Shown piece by piece: positions 20,506 to 33,344 of a DNA stretch of 64,000 nt. The position numbers and the translations under genes are program-made. The number at the start of each line of letters is the position of its first letter. The stretch's first letter is position 1. The stretch is taken from the NCBI RefSeq assembly GCF_016545825.1, contig NC_052619.1, positions 8,137,501-8,201,500 of the forward strand, read 5' to 3'. This DNA is from Eucalyptus grandis. Its lineage: Eukaryota; Streptophyta; Magnoliopsida; Myrtales; Myrtaceae. The notes beneath the pieces are model-generated. The model was given only the letters and a program-made list of their open reading frames with translations, was not told the DNA's origin and made no database searches.

Positions 20506-22049
20506 TGCGCAAGGAAGAAGTCCGCCCGTTCGTCACCGTTTTGCCTTTGTTTGCTGCTGTTTTGTGCTTGAATCTAAGGCAAGTAGAGTCCTAAAAGCTA
20601 CCATTTGTTTGCTGTAAAGTGTGTAGAAGATGATAAATCGTGGTTGTGGTAAGTGGTGCAATTTCGGAGCATTAGGGAGAGGTTTGTTGGTCTTGCATGC
20701 TGTTTCTGGAAAATCAGCTTGACTGTTCACGAGTTTGGGGGTTGCATGTGACTTTTTATTTGGAATTTCACTTCGACCTCTTCATGAAAGTTGTAGAGAA
20801 CATCTTGAAGATTAACATACCTAAATTTGAGATAAAAAGAACAATTTTTCTTGGTGAAACGATCTTTCTTTTGAAGACATTAGATCTGGAAATGTTGTAC
20901 TGAGCTTCACTAATTTCGTGGACTATAAAGTGATTTTCATTTAAAAATATCACCTTTATCTCTTAATGAAAGTTGTAGTAGACTTCTTGAGGTAAAACAT
21001 ATCAAAAATTCAGAGGAAAAGAAGAAAGATGAGTCAGTGAAATCGTTTTTCTTCGAGAAAACCAGATCTGGAAAATATTACTTCGACCCAGTAAGACTCC
21101 GTGATTTTTATAAACTCATCTGGTCAAAATTTGATCATATGTTCTTAATGAAAGTTATAGTTAATATTCTGAGGAATAACATACTGAAACATTAGAAGGA
21201 ATGAACATATATAAGTCGAAGAATCGAGTTTCTTTGAATAATGATAGTCTGGAAAAGATAAACCCGAAAACAGAAAAGTAAACTGGTTTTAAATTTTAAT
21301 CCGGAACGAATTTGACTTTGACTTCTTCATGAAACTTGTAGCTATAGATCTTAACAACAACGTGTCCAAATTTCAAAATTTTCTGAGTCCATTTGAGGGT
21401 TCAATTGAAGTTGTTTTCGAAACTATGCATGGGTCATGTTAAAAACCCTTTTCAGTGATATATACAGATCTGTACGTATTCTGTGAAGCCTTGTTTGATA
21501 TGGTGTCCTTCACCAAATATGTTTTCTTAGATCTTATCTACATTGTGGTAAACTTTCAGAATTTATTTTCATTGTTTGCTAATTTTCTAGAATTTTTCAT
21601 GAATAGCACGCATTCTGTTTAAGCTGGAAATTGTTTTATTTACTGTTTATTGAATTTATTATGCAAATCATGTTGTCCTGGATTATTATTCGTGCAATGA
21701 CATGATGACATTCATACATTTCATATGACATCAAAGGATTGATGGATTTTCATGAACTCAATGAAGTTTTCAAAACCATTGCATCAAATGATACTTTTCC
21801 CAAGGCATATTATATGATTTTAAAAAGGGCTGCCGCCAAATCATTGACATTGTTGCATCAAATATGAAATTGAAAATATGCATTGTGGTGATGAGAAGAC
21901 CATCGGAGGTGTGAGCCGACGATACCCCAGGAGTGTCGGGATGCCTGGAATGTGGGGGTGCCGGATGCCCGGTGGCCTAGTGGCGTAATTCCGGAGGGTC
22001 CTCAGGAGTTTCGAGATGCCCGATGGTATACGGTACGTAATTCCAGGGG

Positions 22050-22054
22050 GAGTG
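22050..22054 (+). repeat. target duplication of LTR B, left (GAGTG)
   Basis: GAGTG before TGTCATGCC. The exact copy lies at 25330-25334. Confidence 0.88.
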
Positions 22055-22410
22055 TGTCATGCCCCGAACCTCGAGCGCGCCAACATCCCACCATGGTCAT
22101 GCAAATGCGACATTCCCAGGTAGTGTCGCCGACCCCATTCACTTATTATTGCGCAAGCGGAACATATTATAAAACCCCTAACAATGAAATGCGGAATAGA
22201 AAAGCAGGAAGTAAAACCACAACATAACACTTTCATGATTCAACAAAATTACAAACAGAGGTCTACGGCCAAAAGTCTACAAAAGACCAGCTCTTAAAAA
22301 TGAGCTGTCCTATGACCGACAAGTCGGACACGTTCTCCAATCTTATGACTTCACCTCTGCAACTCCTCAAGGCCAACCAAAGCTATCTGGCCACTCCGTC
22401 CACCAGGGAC

Positions 22411-22530
22411 CTAAAATTGTAATCCCCAAACCAGGATGAGACAATGTCTCAGCAAGTTCAACCCCCTAAACCCCTATTAGAAAGAAAATACGCCCAAGGG
22501 TGGCCTAGCCACATCACACAGAGAAATTAC
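22411..22530 (-). promoter_or_regulatory. candidate LTR intron with conserved 3' block (LTR B)
   Basis: On the minus strand a donor-like GCGAG|GTAATTT at 22530 is followed 120 nt later by GCTGAG-N7-CTCA, GGGGAT and the acceptor-like ACAATTTTAG ending at 22411. The same arrangement occurs in the chromovirus LTRs (33345-33454). Confidence 0.4.
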
Positions 22531-22790
22531 CTCGCCTCAATTCCTTCCTGCAGGTTAGCACAATTCGTATTACACAATCTCAGGTAGTAATAATAATTCA
22601 AACAATTGGAATGTCATCACTTTCATATAAATCACAGTCGCACTTAGCACACATTCCAATTATTATTCATTGCCACACAAGGGCATAGCCTACTCGCAGT
22701 TCGTCTATCTACTGGCATGTAGCCAGGCATCGCCTCCCCTCTAGGAGCACGGCTTCGTCATTACGTCAATGGCATTCCCGAAGGAGCATA

Positions 22791-23113
22791 GGTCCAGTTG
22801 ACCTAGCCTCTACTACGACCCGAGCCACGTCACTCTGTTGACGGCATTTATAAATGAATAAAGGTCCAGTTGGCCTAGCCACTACTGCGACCCGAGCCAC
22901 GTCACTCTCTTGACGGCATTTATAGCAAAATAAGGGTCCAGTTGGCCTAGCCACTACTGCGACCCGAGCCACGTCACTCTCTTGACGGCATTTATAGCAA
23001 AATAAGGTCCAGTTGGCCTAGCCACTACTGCGACCCGAGCCACGTCACTCTCTTGACGGCATTTATAGCAAAATAAGGGTCCAGTTGGCCTAGCCACTAC
23101 TATGACCCGAGCC
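22791..23113 (-). repeat. 72-bp tandem repeat, about 4.5 copies
   Basis: Units start at 22791, 22863, 22935, 23006 and 23078 (lengths 72, 72, 71, 72 and a partial). Each carries GGTCCAGTTGGCCTAGCC, CGACCCGAGCCACGTCACTC and TTGACGGCATTTATA. The inner copies are nearly identical, while the first is diverged. Confidence 0.95.
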
Positions 23114-25329
23114 TTTCAACCAGCACATGACAATTCGATACCAATCCCTGGATACTTTACATTTCACTCACATAATCCAATTTCAATGCCAAACCCGACA
23201 CTTGGGTTTTTATGAATAAAATCTCTATTTATCACAATCAACACTCAATTTATAATATCCAATCATAAATTTCAAAATCTAACTACACGGCAGCGACCGG
23301 CACGAAATTCTAAGAATTTAAGGTCCTAACAAAATTTTCGAATTTAATAAATAATTAAATTTATTCCGAAAATAATTAAATAATAATATTTTAATAATTT
23401 CGAATAATAATATATTATTAAATTATTTAATAATTTCGGAATATTTAAATAAATCAAAAGTAAATTCCTTTATGTCACGTCAAAGCTTATATTAATATAA
23501 CCACTCACTTAACCTTAAATTAAACACAATTTAAGTTAATCAAACACCTTAATGTAATCTACACTTAAATAAATTAAACTAACCACCTAATAACACTTAA
23601 CATAAACTAAGCACCCATAATGCATCATTAACCCTCTAATCAAGGTTTAGTGAGCTAAACTCACCGGATTATCGAGCCGAGCGGACCAAAACAACGAGGA
23701 CGACGCGGGAATCGACTTTCCTCAAGGCGGGCTGAGCATCCGGGCTCGGGAAGGCGGCCAAAACAGGCCAAAACTCTGCTGCAATACCCATTTTCTGCAA
23801 CTACTAATTTGAGGCCGAGAAGGGCAGATCCGAGCTTGATCGGGCAGAGGAACGGCGGAGAAGGACTGCTGGTGGCTCGGACGGGCGAGGTGGCGGCTAG
23901 GCGAGGCCTCACGATGGCCGGAGGGAGCTCCGGCAGCTCTTGCGCGAGTTGAACAGCAGCTCGGGACAGCGAGCTGGGCGAGAGGACCGCCAAGACATGC
24001 GGCCAGCAGCGGCGTGCGAGGACGGTAGCTCGACAGTGAGACGACGTGAGGCGAGGACGGCGACTCCGGCGAGCGACGGCTCCTAGCGGCGTCGGCTGCT
24101 GCTTCTTGCCCAGCGTCCTACTAGATCTAAGATCTCGAGCAACGGACAAAGGGGGAGAAAGAAGGCGGAGCAGCACACATGCGGGCGAGCGGAGCAACGA
24201 ACGGCGGACGAACGGCGGCGGCGAAGCCTCCAGCGGACGAGTGTGCGAGCGGGCGAAGGGGCTGCTTCCGTTTCTTCTCTGCATTTTCTGGTCTTCGCAC
24301 CATGAAGATGGAGGAGAAAGGCAACGGGAGAGAGGGAGGGAGGAGAGAGGAGAGAGAGAGATATGGGACCCATTTCTTTCATTTTCTTTTCTTTTTCTTT
24401 AATCCCTCACATATGGCCACCATGACCTAGGATGACCTCACAATCCACTCACCCAATCCTCCACAACCTCTTCCAATGGTTGCAAATTTCATTTTCCGCC
24501 GGGGTCCAATTCTTGTACATCCAATTCCCATCAATTCCCATCAATTCTCTTCCAATTGAGTCCAATTGAAGTCCATAAAATTAATCCAATGTCACCACAC
24601 TTTAATTCACATCTTCACTTGTCCATAGAATCAACTTAAGTCTCCAAAGCACCACCAAATGCGGGCCTACTAATTTCTCGGGCCAAATTAACCATTTTCT
24701 GATTTAATTGCTGAAAAAATTCCGATTACATGAAAAACCTTCTAAAGATGAGTTAATATTCCTAAAATGATTTGTGACATACCCAGACTTCCAATTTCTG
24801 AATTCGATCTCAATTCCACAGTTAATTTCACTTTGGCACAATACTAGCGCGGCCCAACCTACCGGTAGCCTTTAGAAATTTTCATGCATTTAACCTGTGG
24901 TTGATCATCTCAAGCCACAATATACATCTTTGAAACATTGGCGAATTTCGGTTGTCGGGGTAATCTCAAGGTTTCAAATACAAACACAGGGTACCCAATC
25001 GACAGAAAAGTTAGTCTAGTGCCGATCGACAACAATTGTGCGATCTGGTGGAATCACCCACACCTGATCACATGCCTTTGTCGAGTCGACCTATCTCTGA
25101 TCCCTAGTTGATTTTTAATTGTGTCGTAATGATCCTTGCAGATTAGCTCGATCGAAAGATCGCTTCCTGGTCAAATTCTCGAGTCTGATGCATTAGAAAC
25201 TCTTAACAGCTTCACCTGATAGACTAGTTTTCACATGAGTGGCCGACTCAAGAAAAAGAACTATATGCATGCTAACGAAATGCCCGTCTCAATTTATTGA
25301 AAATAGAATTGGAAAATCGGGTTGTCACA

Positions 25330-25334
25330 GAGTG
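25330..25334 (+). repeat. target duplication of LTR B, right (GAGTG)
   Basis: Exact copy of 22050-22054. Confidence 0.88.
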
Positions 25335-25840
25335 CCTGGTGGTATGTCGGTACGTAATTCCGGAAGCCCCAGAGGTGTGTGCCGGGGGGATACACCGGGG
25401 GGATACATCGTGATGCTAGTTGGGATGCGAGATGCCCGAAGGTGTGTGCCGGATACCCAGTTGTATTTGGAATACATGCCCGAAGGTTCCTCACAATGCT
25501 AGGTTGGGTGCGAGCGATAAATTGTGGGATGCAAACATTGATCCCTAGAAAGAAAATTTGATGAGATCCTTGTGAAAGATAAAAATTGAAAGTGAATCAT
25601 GTGCATTGGTGTATGCATATGGCATGATGCATGATCTGCTTATGAAAATAAATTGATGTTATTTGACATTGAGAATGCGATCATGAAGGCTTGAATGGAT
25701 CTCATGGTGATGCATGCTTGATAGCATGGATGATACGAATCATGGTGATATATGCGCAATGGCATGGCAAGATATGCATGACTGCATGGCAATATATGCA
25801 CAACTGCATGGTGATGTGTGCTTGATAGCATGGATGATAT

Positions 25841-26005
25841 GAGTGCATGGTGGTATATGCACATATGGCATGAGTATGCATGAATGCTTGATGATGAGTG
25901 CATGGTGGTATATGCACATATAGCATGAGTATGCATGAATGCTTGATGATGAGTGCATGGTGGTATATGCACATATGGTATGGGTATGCATGAATGCTTG
26001 ATGAT
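25841..26005 (+). repeat. 55-bp tandem repeat, three copies, in LTR A
   Basis: Units start at 25841, 25896 and 25951 and contain GAGTGCATGGTGGTATATGC and TATGCATGAATGCTTGATGA. It sits where the chromovirus LTR has its ATGATGCATG minisatellite. Confidence 0.92.
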
Positions 26006-26131
26006 GATGGCATGATGATATATGTATGGTTGCGAGGTGAGGTATGCTTGATATGCATGAATGATATGTGCTTTGTTATGATCCATTGATTGTTCTATTT
26101 GACGCAATGAGTAGTTTGATGGATCTTTACT

Positions 26132-26173
26132 ACTGAGTGGTTGTACTCACCCCTTTTGGGGAATAACATTTCA
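26132..26173 (+). promoter_or_regulatory. conserved LTR block (LTR A copy)
   Basis: CTGAGTGGTTGTACTCACCC followed by a CCCC/GGGG hairpin and ATAACATTTCA. It is almost identical to the chromovirus block, but the acceptor-like CAG reads CAT here. Confidence 0.7.
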
Positions 26174-26659
26174 TACTAGATAAGATACATTTGCTGCCAC
26201 TGCCACTAGTAGATGGATCAAGTGGTTGGATATAACTGCAAGGAGGAGGATAGCAAAGGAAGGAACTTTTGGACGCCGACACTGATCGATGGACTTTAAG
26301 TATACGACTGTTGGAGGAGATGTCGATCATCTTTTGAAGTATAGCCGAGTATAGAAGACTACGGCATTTTGATGTACTGATGAATGATGTCCATCTGATT
26401 TAAGTAAATAAAAGTGTGCCGCTTTTACCTATAAATGTTTAGTTGGTGTGCATCATTTTCTGAATATAGGGAAGGGAGTTGTTGAATGTGCTTCCGTATA
26501 TGAACTGCGCAAGGGACTGATCTAAAAGATGTAAACCCCCATGGTTGCATGGACCCACTGCACTTGAAATGGTATCAAAGTGACATGATATCAGGTCAAG
26601 CAATGGTAATCGAATTGTGGCGATCCTAACGGTTCGGGGGCCGTTCAAGGGGTGCCACA

Positions 26660-26664
26660 CATAA
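26660..26664 (+). repeat. target duplication of LTR A, right (CATAA)
   Basis: Follows the LTR A end GTGCCACA and matches the left CATAT at four of five bases. Confidence 0.65.
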
Positions 26665-29167
26665 TATACTGAAGAAGAGGGTCTTTACGTGTGGATCAGC
26701 TCTTGAGGTAAAATTTTTGAAAACCCATTTGTCCATGCTAGTGATTCTTGCTGGAGGAGTGTTAGCTTTGAGCTCAGGGTTTGACCATAACATTTATGTC
26801 CAGTCGCATAGGAGGAATAAGTGCTCGATTTTCTCGGGTGCTTGGCCATAGATCTAGTAGGTTGGATCAAGTATCATTTGCCTTTTGTACAAGTTTTCTT
26901 TTGTTGGGAGAGAGTTGTTGCATATCTTCCATAGAAGGAACCAGATTTTTGGGGAAGTCGGGAGTTTCTATATCTCATTCCATAGCGCTTTTAGAACCTA
27001 GTAGGAGGAGGATGGATTTTGTTTGGTGGATAGGCCGTCTTTGTTGTGTAGTCGGTTATAATTGCTTTTGACAGTATAGGAACCCGATCTATTTGTTGTC
27101 CAAAGAAGCTTATCTGCGCAGGGGTGTAGGCTAAGTGGCTACATGAGAATCTCTTTCACAACTTCTTCATCAAACAATTCATTTACTTTGCTTATATCCC
27201 AAGCCTTTGCTTCGTGATCAATTAAATCAGCCACCATTCTTGGATCATCCCTATTTGCTGGGCCTATAAGTCTTCCAGAAGGGAACCACATCTTCTCTAA
27301 TTCTTATTGACTGTCCATCACCAACCTCCCATTTAGTGGCTGGTTCAATTGTGTCTCTCCCCACCAATAAGCTTTGCCATCCCCACGAGGGACGGATACC
27401 TTTCTTTGCTATCCAAAGATCACCTCTAGGGTAGTAGATACTTTTAAGAACTTTATACCCTAAGGCATTTGGTTGTTGGACTGTTCTCCAAGCCTGCTTC
27501 CCTAACATAGCTTTGTTAAACTCCACTAAGTCTTTAAAGCCTAGGCCACCACAGTCCTTCCTCATTTTTAGGTCTTCCCATTTCTTCCAATGAACTCCTC
27601 TTCTAGCAACATTTTTGTTTCCACCAAAAGGAGGCTATTCGCTTCTCAATAGTGCGACAAATAGAAGTTGGAATTTTGAAAATGGACATAGCATATTGGG
27701 ATATGGCTAGAATGACAGTTTAATGAGGACTTCTTTGCCCGCCTTGGAGATCAACCTTTCTTTCCACCCTTCAAGTTTCCTTTCAACTCTAGCAAGTATC
27801 CAAGCAAATACTTGTTTTTTTTGTTTGGCCCCAATTAGATGGAATTCCCATATATTTCCCTAAATTTTCAAAAATAAGGACTCTCAATTCAGCAGCTAAA
27901 TTCCTTTTAAGGTTCTGAGGACAATCTCTCCCAAAGAAAAGACCTGATTTATTGAGGTTTATGGCTTGTCTTGACACAAAACAATATTAGTTCAGGATAT
28001 TTGCAACATTCTGAGCTTCTAGTATCGTTCCATCTATGAAAAATAGTGCATCATCAGTGAAGAGGAGATGTGAGAGGGTTGGGCATGTAGGATTTAGGCG
28101 AATACCCTTGATACTTCTATCTTGTACAGCTTTTCTCATAAGAGTCAAGATGGAGTTAGCCATGATTATGAATAGATAGGGGGAAAGGGGATCCCCTTGC
28201 AGGATACCTCTAGTGGGCCTAAAGTCAGTTGAAGGTTCACCATTAATTAGTATGCTGAAAGACACCAATGAAATGCAGCGTTTAATCCATTTGACCCATA
28301 TCTCATGGAAGCCCAACCTCAACATGTAATCACATAGAAAGTCTCATTCAACTCTATCATACGCTTTTTGCATATTTAATTTTAAAATGGCTTGAAATTT
28401 GTGTTTCCTCCTTCTCACCCTTAGTTGATGAATCACCTCTTAGACGATAAAGATATTATCTTGGATCTGCCGGTTACTTATAAAAGCAGTTTGCTCCTCA
28501 TAGGCTATATTTGGTAGCTATGGTTTCAACCTATTAGCTATCACCTTTGCAATAATATTATAATTGAAATTACAAAGGCTTATAGGTCTAAATTGGGTGA
28601 TGTTCTCTGGGTTTGTTACTTTAGGGATGAGAGTTATGTGGGTTTTATTAAGCTCTGGATCAAACGTACCTTGGCTGTAAAGAATTGCACCATGCTAAAT
28701 ATGTCATCAATTGATGATAGGCCAATGGTTTTGATCAAATAAGCCATTTAATCCATCCGTTCTCGGTGCCTTTGTTGCCCCCAATTCAAATATAACTGCT
28801 TTAACTTCCTCTTTTATGACTGGTTTGATCAGGTCTGCATTCATCTCCTCATTAACCACTGTTGTACATTGCTCTAATATAGGTTGATAGTTTCGGGCTC
28901 CCACTGAGGTGATAAAGATTGATAGAAGCTACAAATATGATGATTGAGAGTCTAGGGATCCCTACACCAGGTTTCATCATCAATTCGCAGCATAGATATT
29001 TTATTTTGTTGTCTTCTTTGAACTATTGTTGCATGAAAATACTTTGTGTTTTGATCCCCCTATTTCAACCAATCAATTATGGACTTCATACACCAATACA
29101 TCTCTTCTTACCTCCACACCTCTTCGATTTTCCCGACAATGTTGCTAATTTCCTCTCTGCTTTGCTC
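26660..29167 (-). pseudogene. plant LINE reverse transcriptase region, broken
   Basis: On the minus strand from 29167: a fingers region with WGDQNTKYFHAT-like traces, then 28904 (EEVKAVIFELGATKAPRTDG), 28325-27987 (GILQGDPLSPYLFIIMANSI and HLLFTDDALFF, the catalytic F.DD), 27977-27789 (AINLNKSGLFFG, NLGKYMGIPSNWG), 27565-27251 (DCGGLGFKDLVEFNKAMLGK, SIRIREDVVPFW) and a zf-RVT region 26870-26665. Stops and frameshifts separate the pieces. The 5' half (ORF1 and endonuclease) is missing, cut by LTR C at 29168. The frame continues into 18667-17951. The element would copy its own RNA at a nicked target. Confidence 0.9.
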
Positions 29168-30428
29168 TGTGACATCCAAAATTTCTTATTCTATTTTCAA
29201 TTAAATGAGACGGACTTTTCATTGACGCGCTTATAGTTCAATTCTTCGAGCTAATCACTCACGAGATAACTAGTCTATCAGGTGAAGCCGTTAAGGAATT
29301 TAAATGCAATAGGCTTGAGAATCTGACCGGTTGCTCGACCATATTAATTTACAAGGATCATTACAACACTGTCAGATTCTAACAGAAATCAATAATAGGT
29401 CGATTTGATTGAGATATGTGATTAGAGTGTGGCTGATTCCACCCGATTTCAATATCCTCATTGATCGGCACTAAACCGATTCTTCTATCGTTTTGGGTAC
29501 CCTATGTCTGTAATTGAAATCTCGAGATTTTTACGACAATCAAGAGTCACCAATGTGTCAAAAATTATGTCGTGGCTTGAAAATAATTATCCACGGGTCA
29601 ATTACACTAAAAATTCCTAAAAGCTACCCGGTAGATTAGGACGCGCTCAAATTGCGCCAGATTGAAATTAACGATGATTTTAAACCCGAATTCAGAAATT
29701 GAAAGTTCTGTCCTGTCACAATTCATTTTAGGAACATCGACTTATCTTCAGAAGATTTTTCTAAAAACCGAGATTTTTGGCAGAAAAGCAAAGTAAGGTT
29801 GTTTTTGTTTGGGATAGTCAAAGGGCCGTTTTTAATCAAATCTTCAGGATGCAAGTTGGATCATTTGATGGGGAAAAGTCATAAGAAGGTCGAGGACACA
29901 TGGATTGATTTTATTGAGCTTCAATTGGATGGAATTGAGAGAGAATTGATTGGAATTGAAGTACAAATGTCCAAAATTCGTAACTCCCTTGGCACACAAC
30001 ATTTTGGACACTTAGACATGCTTGTTGAGGAAGCTAAGGAGAGGAAATGGCTGAGGGGGTGGGCCGGCCAAGGTGGGGGCAAGAGAGAGGAGAGACAGGC
30101 AAGTGTTGAGCTTAAAGAAGCCACCAAGGGGACCCCTCTCTTTAGCCACTTCATCTTCTCCATTGGACTTCACTTTCTCCATTGTTGTCCTCCTTTGAGC
30201 TCCCAAGAACCAGCGAAACTGACCAGCTTTGTCCCCTCCTTTGCTGCTTGTCGTCCATCCACCGCAAAGGCCATTGGAGCAGCCATCGTTGTTGTCGAAA
30301 GCCCGCACATCTAGCCACACACCATGCTGTCGTTCCTACTGTTCTGCGACTCCAGCTCGCTGCCCCAAGCCATCGAGCCCCTGTCCGTGATCGTCTAGCA
30401 GCCGTGAGCCATCGTTCTACCACCGCCT
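29168..30428 (+). mobile_element. LTR C, 5' part, same family as LTR B
   Basis: Starts TGTGACATCCAAAATTTC at the LINE border and parallels the minus strand of LTR B: TCTATTTTCAATTAAATGAG, AACTAGTCTATCAGGTGAAG, a segment on tRNA-like AGTGCCGATC traces, and a late GC-rich leader. It is interrupted at 30428 by the chromovirus array, so its 3' end is not seen here. The 171-codon frame at 29799-30314 lies within it and looks fortuitous. Confidence 0.75.
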
Positions 30429-30951
30429 GTGGCATCCCAGAAATTCAAAGCCAAGCCTTAAGGTGTGTTAAAGTCTTTAATTATGTGGTAGAATTTCCAT
30501 GGCTTATGTTTTAGCCATTAGTCTTTTAATTTGATGATTTGTGCTTGTGATTGTGGAAATTTAAATTTAATAGATTAATAATCTATGCTTGGCCATATGA
30601 TTTAGATTTCAATGAACAAAAATATCCCAAGACTTTGGCCAAGATGAAAATTTGGAATTCAAGAATATTTATAAAAAGAATTTCAAAAAAAAAAGAAGGG
30701 GAAAAGGGGTTGAATTTTCAAAATGGGCCTTGGGCCCATTAGCCTAAAGCTTGGTGGGCCAAGCTAGTCGGCCCACTAGAACCCAAGAAGAGAATTCGAC
30801 CAGCCCAAGGAGGAATGGTCGGATGGGCCTAAGCCCAAGCCCAAACCAAATAAAAGAAGAAAAACCAATAAGACAAGTGGCAAATGGCAAGAGCATGCAT
30901 TGGTCCATTTGAAAGGCTTGTAATCATTACAAATGATGGGATTAGGGGGAG

Positions 30952-30959
30952 TATAAAAG
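30952..30959 (+). promoter_or_regulatory. LTR1 TATA box
   Basis: TATAAAAG about 525 bp into the LTR, followed by the GA-rich leader. Counterparts lie at 39468-39475, 50594-50601 (TATAAGAG), 57148-57155 (minus) and 60450-60457. Confidence 0.7.
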
Positions 30960-32937
30960 GGATGAGGAGAGAGAGATGGCCGGTTCTTTGCCACATTCGG
31001 CCGAGAGAGGGTGAGAGAGAGAGAGAGTTCGAGAGAAAGGGAGAAACCGAGAGGGAGAGGAGGCGGAGCCGAGGGGTGCCGCCGTTCGCTCGCCGTCCGT
31101 CCGCCCGTGTGCCGCTCGATTCGCCGCCGTGTGCTCGTCGCTAGTACGGTTTAGAGGCAAGTGGAGTCCTTAACTTCTCTTGCATGTTTGTTTCGTTGGT
31201 TGCATGCTAGATTTTAGGTGTTTCAAGTGCGAAAACCGAGGTAAGGGTTGGTTGTTTTCAAACCGTGTGACTGTTCTTGTTCGGTTTGTGGAAGTCAGTA
31301 GCTTGTTCGAGCTTGCATGCATGTTTGGAGTCCGATGTTGGCTTCGATGTCTTCATGGACGTTGTAGCTAACATATTTTAGTATAACATACGGAAATTTC
31401 GTGAAAAATTATGGAGATTTGAGGGGTTAAAGCCTTGTTATACGGAGACCTCAGATCTGTGATGTTTTCACTGACCTCTTGTTGGATTCTTGGTTGCATG
31501 TTGGTTTTTGAAAAAAATTTGACTTTGATGTCTTCATGAAAGTTGTAGGTAACACCTTAAAATACAACATACTCAAATTTGAAGAGAAATGAACGAGTAT
31601 AACCTAGTGAATCGGCTAGATCTTGGAAACGATGATTCTGGTGAAGTATTCCGAGACACCCGACACTTCATGGACTTAAATGGTGACCATAATTTGGTTA
31701 TTTGACCTAGATCTCTTCATGAAACTTGTAAGGACACCTTGATACATAACATACTCAAATTTCAGAGGACACGAAAGATAATAGAGGGGTGAAATCAAAA
31801 AATTTCAGAGAAGTGTATTCTGGACGACGCGGTAGTGGTTCCAGAGGTTTCGTGGGGTTGTATAAATTAATCTAAAAACAATTTGGCTTAGCATTCTTCA
31901 TGCAAAGTGCACTAACATGTGTTGGCTATCACCCTGTGAAATTTCGTAATTTTTGAAGGCCATATGAGTATTTAATCGAATTTATTTGGAAACTGTGCAA
32001 TTCTTGTCATTATCCGAATATCATGTGCTAATTTGTGGAAATTGTGAAATTATGAGAAATTCAATTTGGCCATGAATTTTGTATGAAATTGTGATCCTAT
32101 TGATTTTTTTAGTGATTGTTTGAATATTATGATTTTGGGAAAATCATAGATATTAAATTTAATATTTATTTATGAAAATAAATATAATATAATATAATAA
32201 TATAATAATAAAATAATAAAAAAATAAAATGGATTTTTATTTGGCCATGGATTCAATTCTATTTGTGTGGCATATGTGTGATGAGGTCTTTGCACATGTA
32301 TTGGATTGAGATGTATATGTGATAAAGTCTTGGTATGCGTATGACATGGTCCTTGTACATGTATTGAATTGAGATGTGTATGGGATAATGTTTTGGCATG
32401 TGTATGACATATGCATTGAGATGCAAGTGTGAATTCCATGTCAAGTGTGATTCATTTGATACCATGCCAATTGCCATGTTAAAATGAGATAAAGAAATGG
32501 TATATGTGGATGATGGTAAATGAGGAAGTGGTTGTGGTGGATGATGATGTCTGGTGGCCTAGTGGCGTAATTCCAGAGATTCCCTGGGAGATTCAGGATG
32601 CCCAGAATGTGGGGGGCCGGATGTCCGGTTGTATCTTGGATACATGCCCGGGGGTTCCTCGCGATGCCAGGAGTTGGGTGCGGGATGCCTGGCTAGAAGG
32701 GTAAAGGCCGGAAGCCCTGTCGGAGGTTTCTGCCCGAAGGGAATGCCTCGTGATGCTAGTTGAGATGCGAGATGTCCGGAATGTGGGGGGCCGGAAGCCC
32801 GGTGGCCATGGGATGGCTGAGTTTGCCGGGAACCCTATCGGAGGTTTCTGCCCGAAGGGTTGATGATGAGATTGATGAATGGGTGATGTGGTGATCAAAA
32901 TTGAAAGATAAAGATGAAAATTAAACCATGATATGAT

Positions 32938-33250
32938 ATGCATGATGATATGCATGATGATGATGATGATGATGAGATGTGATGTTATATGATGATCACC
33001 TATGATAATATATATGCATGATGATGCATGATGATGATGAGATGTGATGTCATATGATGATCACCTATGATAATATATGCATGATGATGCATGATGATGA
33101 TGAGATGTGATGTGATATGATGATCACTCATGATATGATATGCATGATGATATATGCATGATGATGATGGGATGTGATGTGATATGATGATCACCTATGA
33201 TATGATATGCATGATGATATGCATGGTAATGATAATGATGATGATATATG
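32938..33250. repeat. ATGATGCATG minisatellite of LTR1
   Basis: Units of about 62-68 bp, each with ATGCATGATGAT, GAGATGTGATGT and ATATGATGATCACC. Open frames rich in His and Ile on the minus strand are by-products. The array length varies between LTR copies. Confidence 0.9.
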
Positions 33251-33344
33251 ATATGGCTCGAAGATATGTATGATGAAATGATGCTATGATGATGATATCA
33301 TGAATTGATATAATGATGCATGATAGTGTGCGCATGGCTTCAAG

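Larger units (their letters stand above)
22055..25329 (-). mobile_element. solo LTR B (gypsy), minus strand, inserted in LTR A
   Basis: 3275 bp. On the minus strand it starts TGTGACAACCCGATTTTCC and ends GGTTCGGGGCATGACA, with TG...CA ends. Exact GAGTG duplications flank it and LTR A sequence resumes on both sides. The terminal GGGGCATGACA resembles Tekay-type LTR ends. It holds a 72-bp tandem array, a GC-rich leader and a copy of the conserved GCTGAG...GGGGAT block. No internal region is present, so it is a solo LTR. A related copy in the opposite orientation starts at 29168. Confidence 0.88.
18668..26659 (+). mobile_element. solo LTR A (gypsy, Tekay-like), split by two insertions
   Basis: Starts TGTGGCATCCAAAATC and ends GGGGTGCCACA, the same terminal pattern as the chromovirus LTRs at 30429 onwards. 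Pieces are 18668-18762, 19914-22054 and 25335-26659, together about 3.56 kb. Shared landmarks with the chromovirus LTR are the GGGCCCAAG block, GA-rich leader, AGGCAAGT.GAGTCC, repeated CTTCATGAAAGTTGTAG motifs, GTGGCCTAGTGGCGTAATTC, and the CTGAGTGGTTGTACTCACCC hairpin. LINE sequence lies on both sides and no internal region follows, so it is a solo LTR left by LTR-LTR recombination. Confidence 0.85.

Noticed and set aside
22791..23113. CRISPR-like regular repeats
   Set aside because: The units are directly adjacent with no unique spacers, and the context is a plant LTR.
23661..24402. Overlapping frames of 207, 118 and 99 codons on both strands
   Set aside because: All lie in the GC-rich leader of solo LTR B, overlap each other and are Arg/Ser/Pro-rich with no domain.
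29799..30314. 171-codon frame resembling a host gene
   Set aside because: It sits within LTR C, and parallel sequence occurs non-coding in LTR B.
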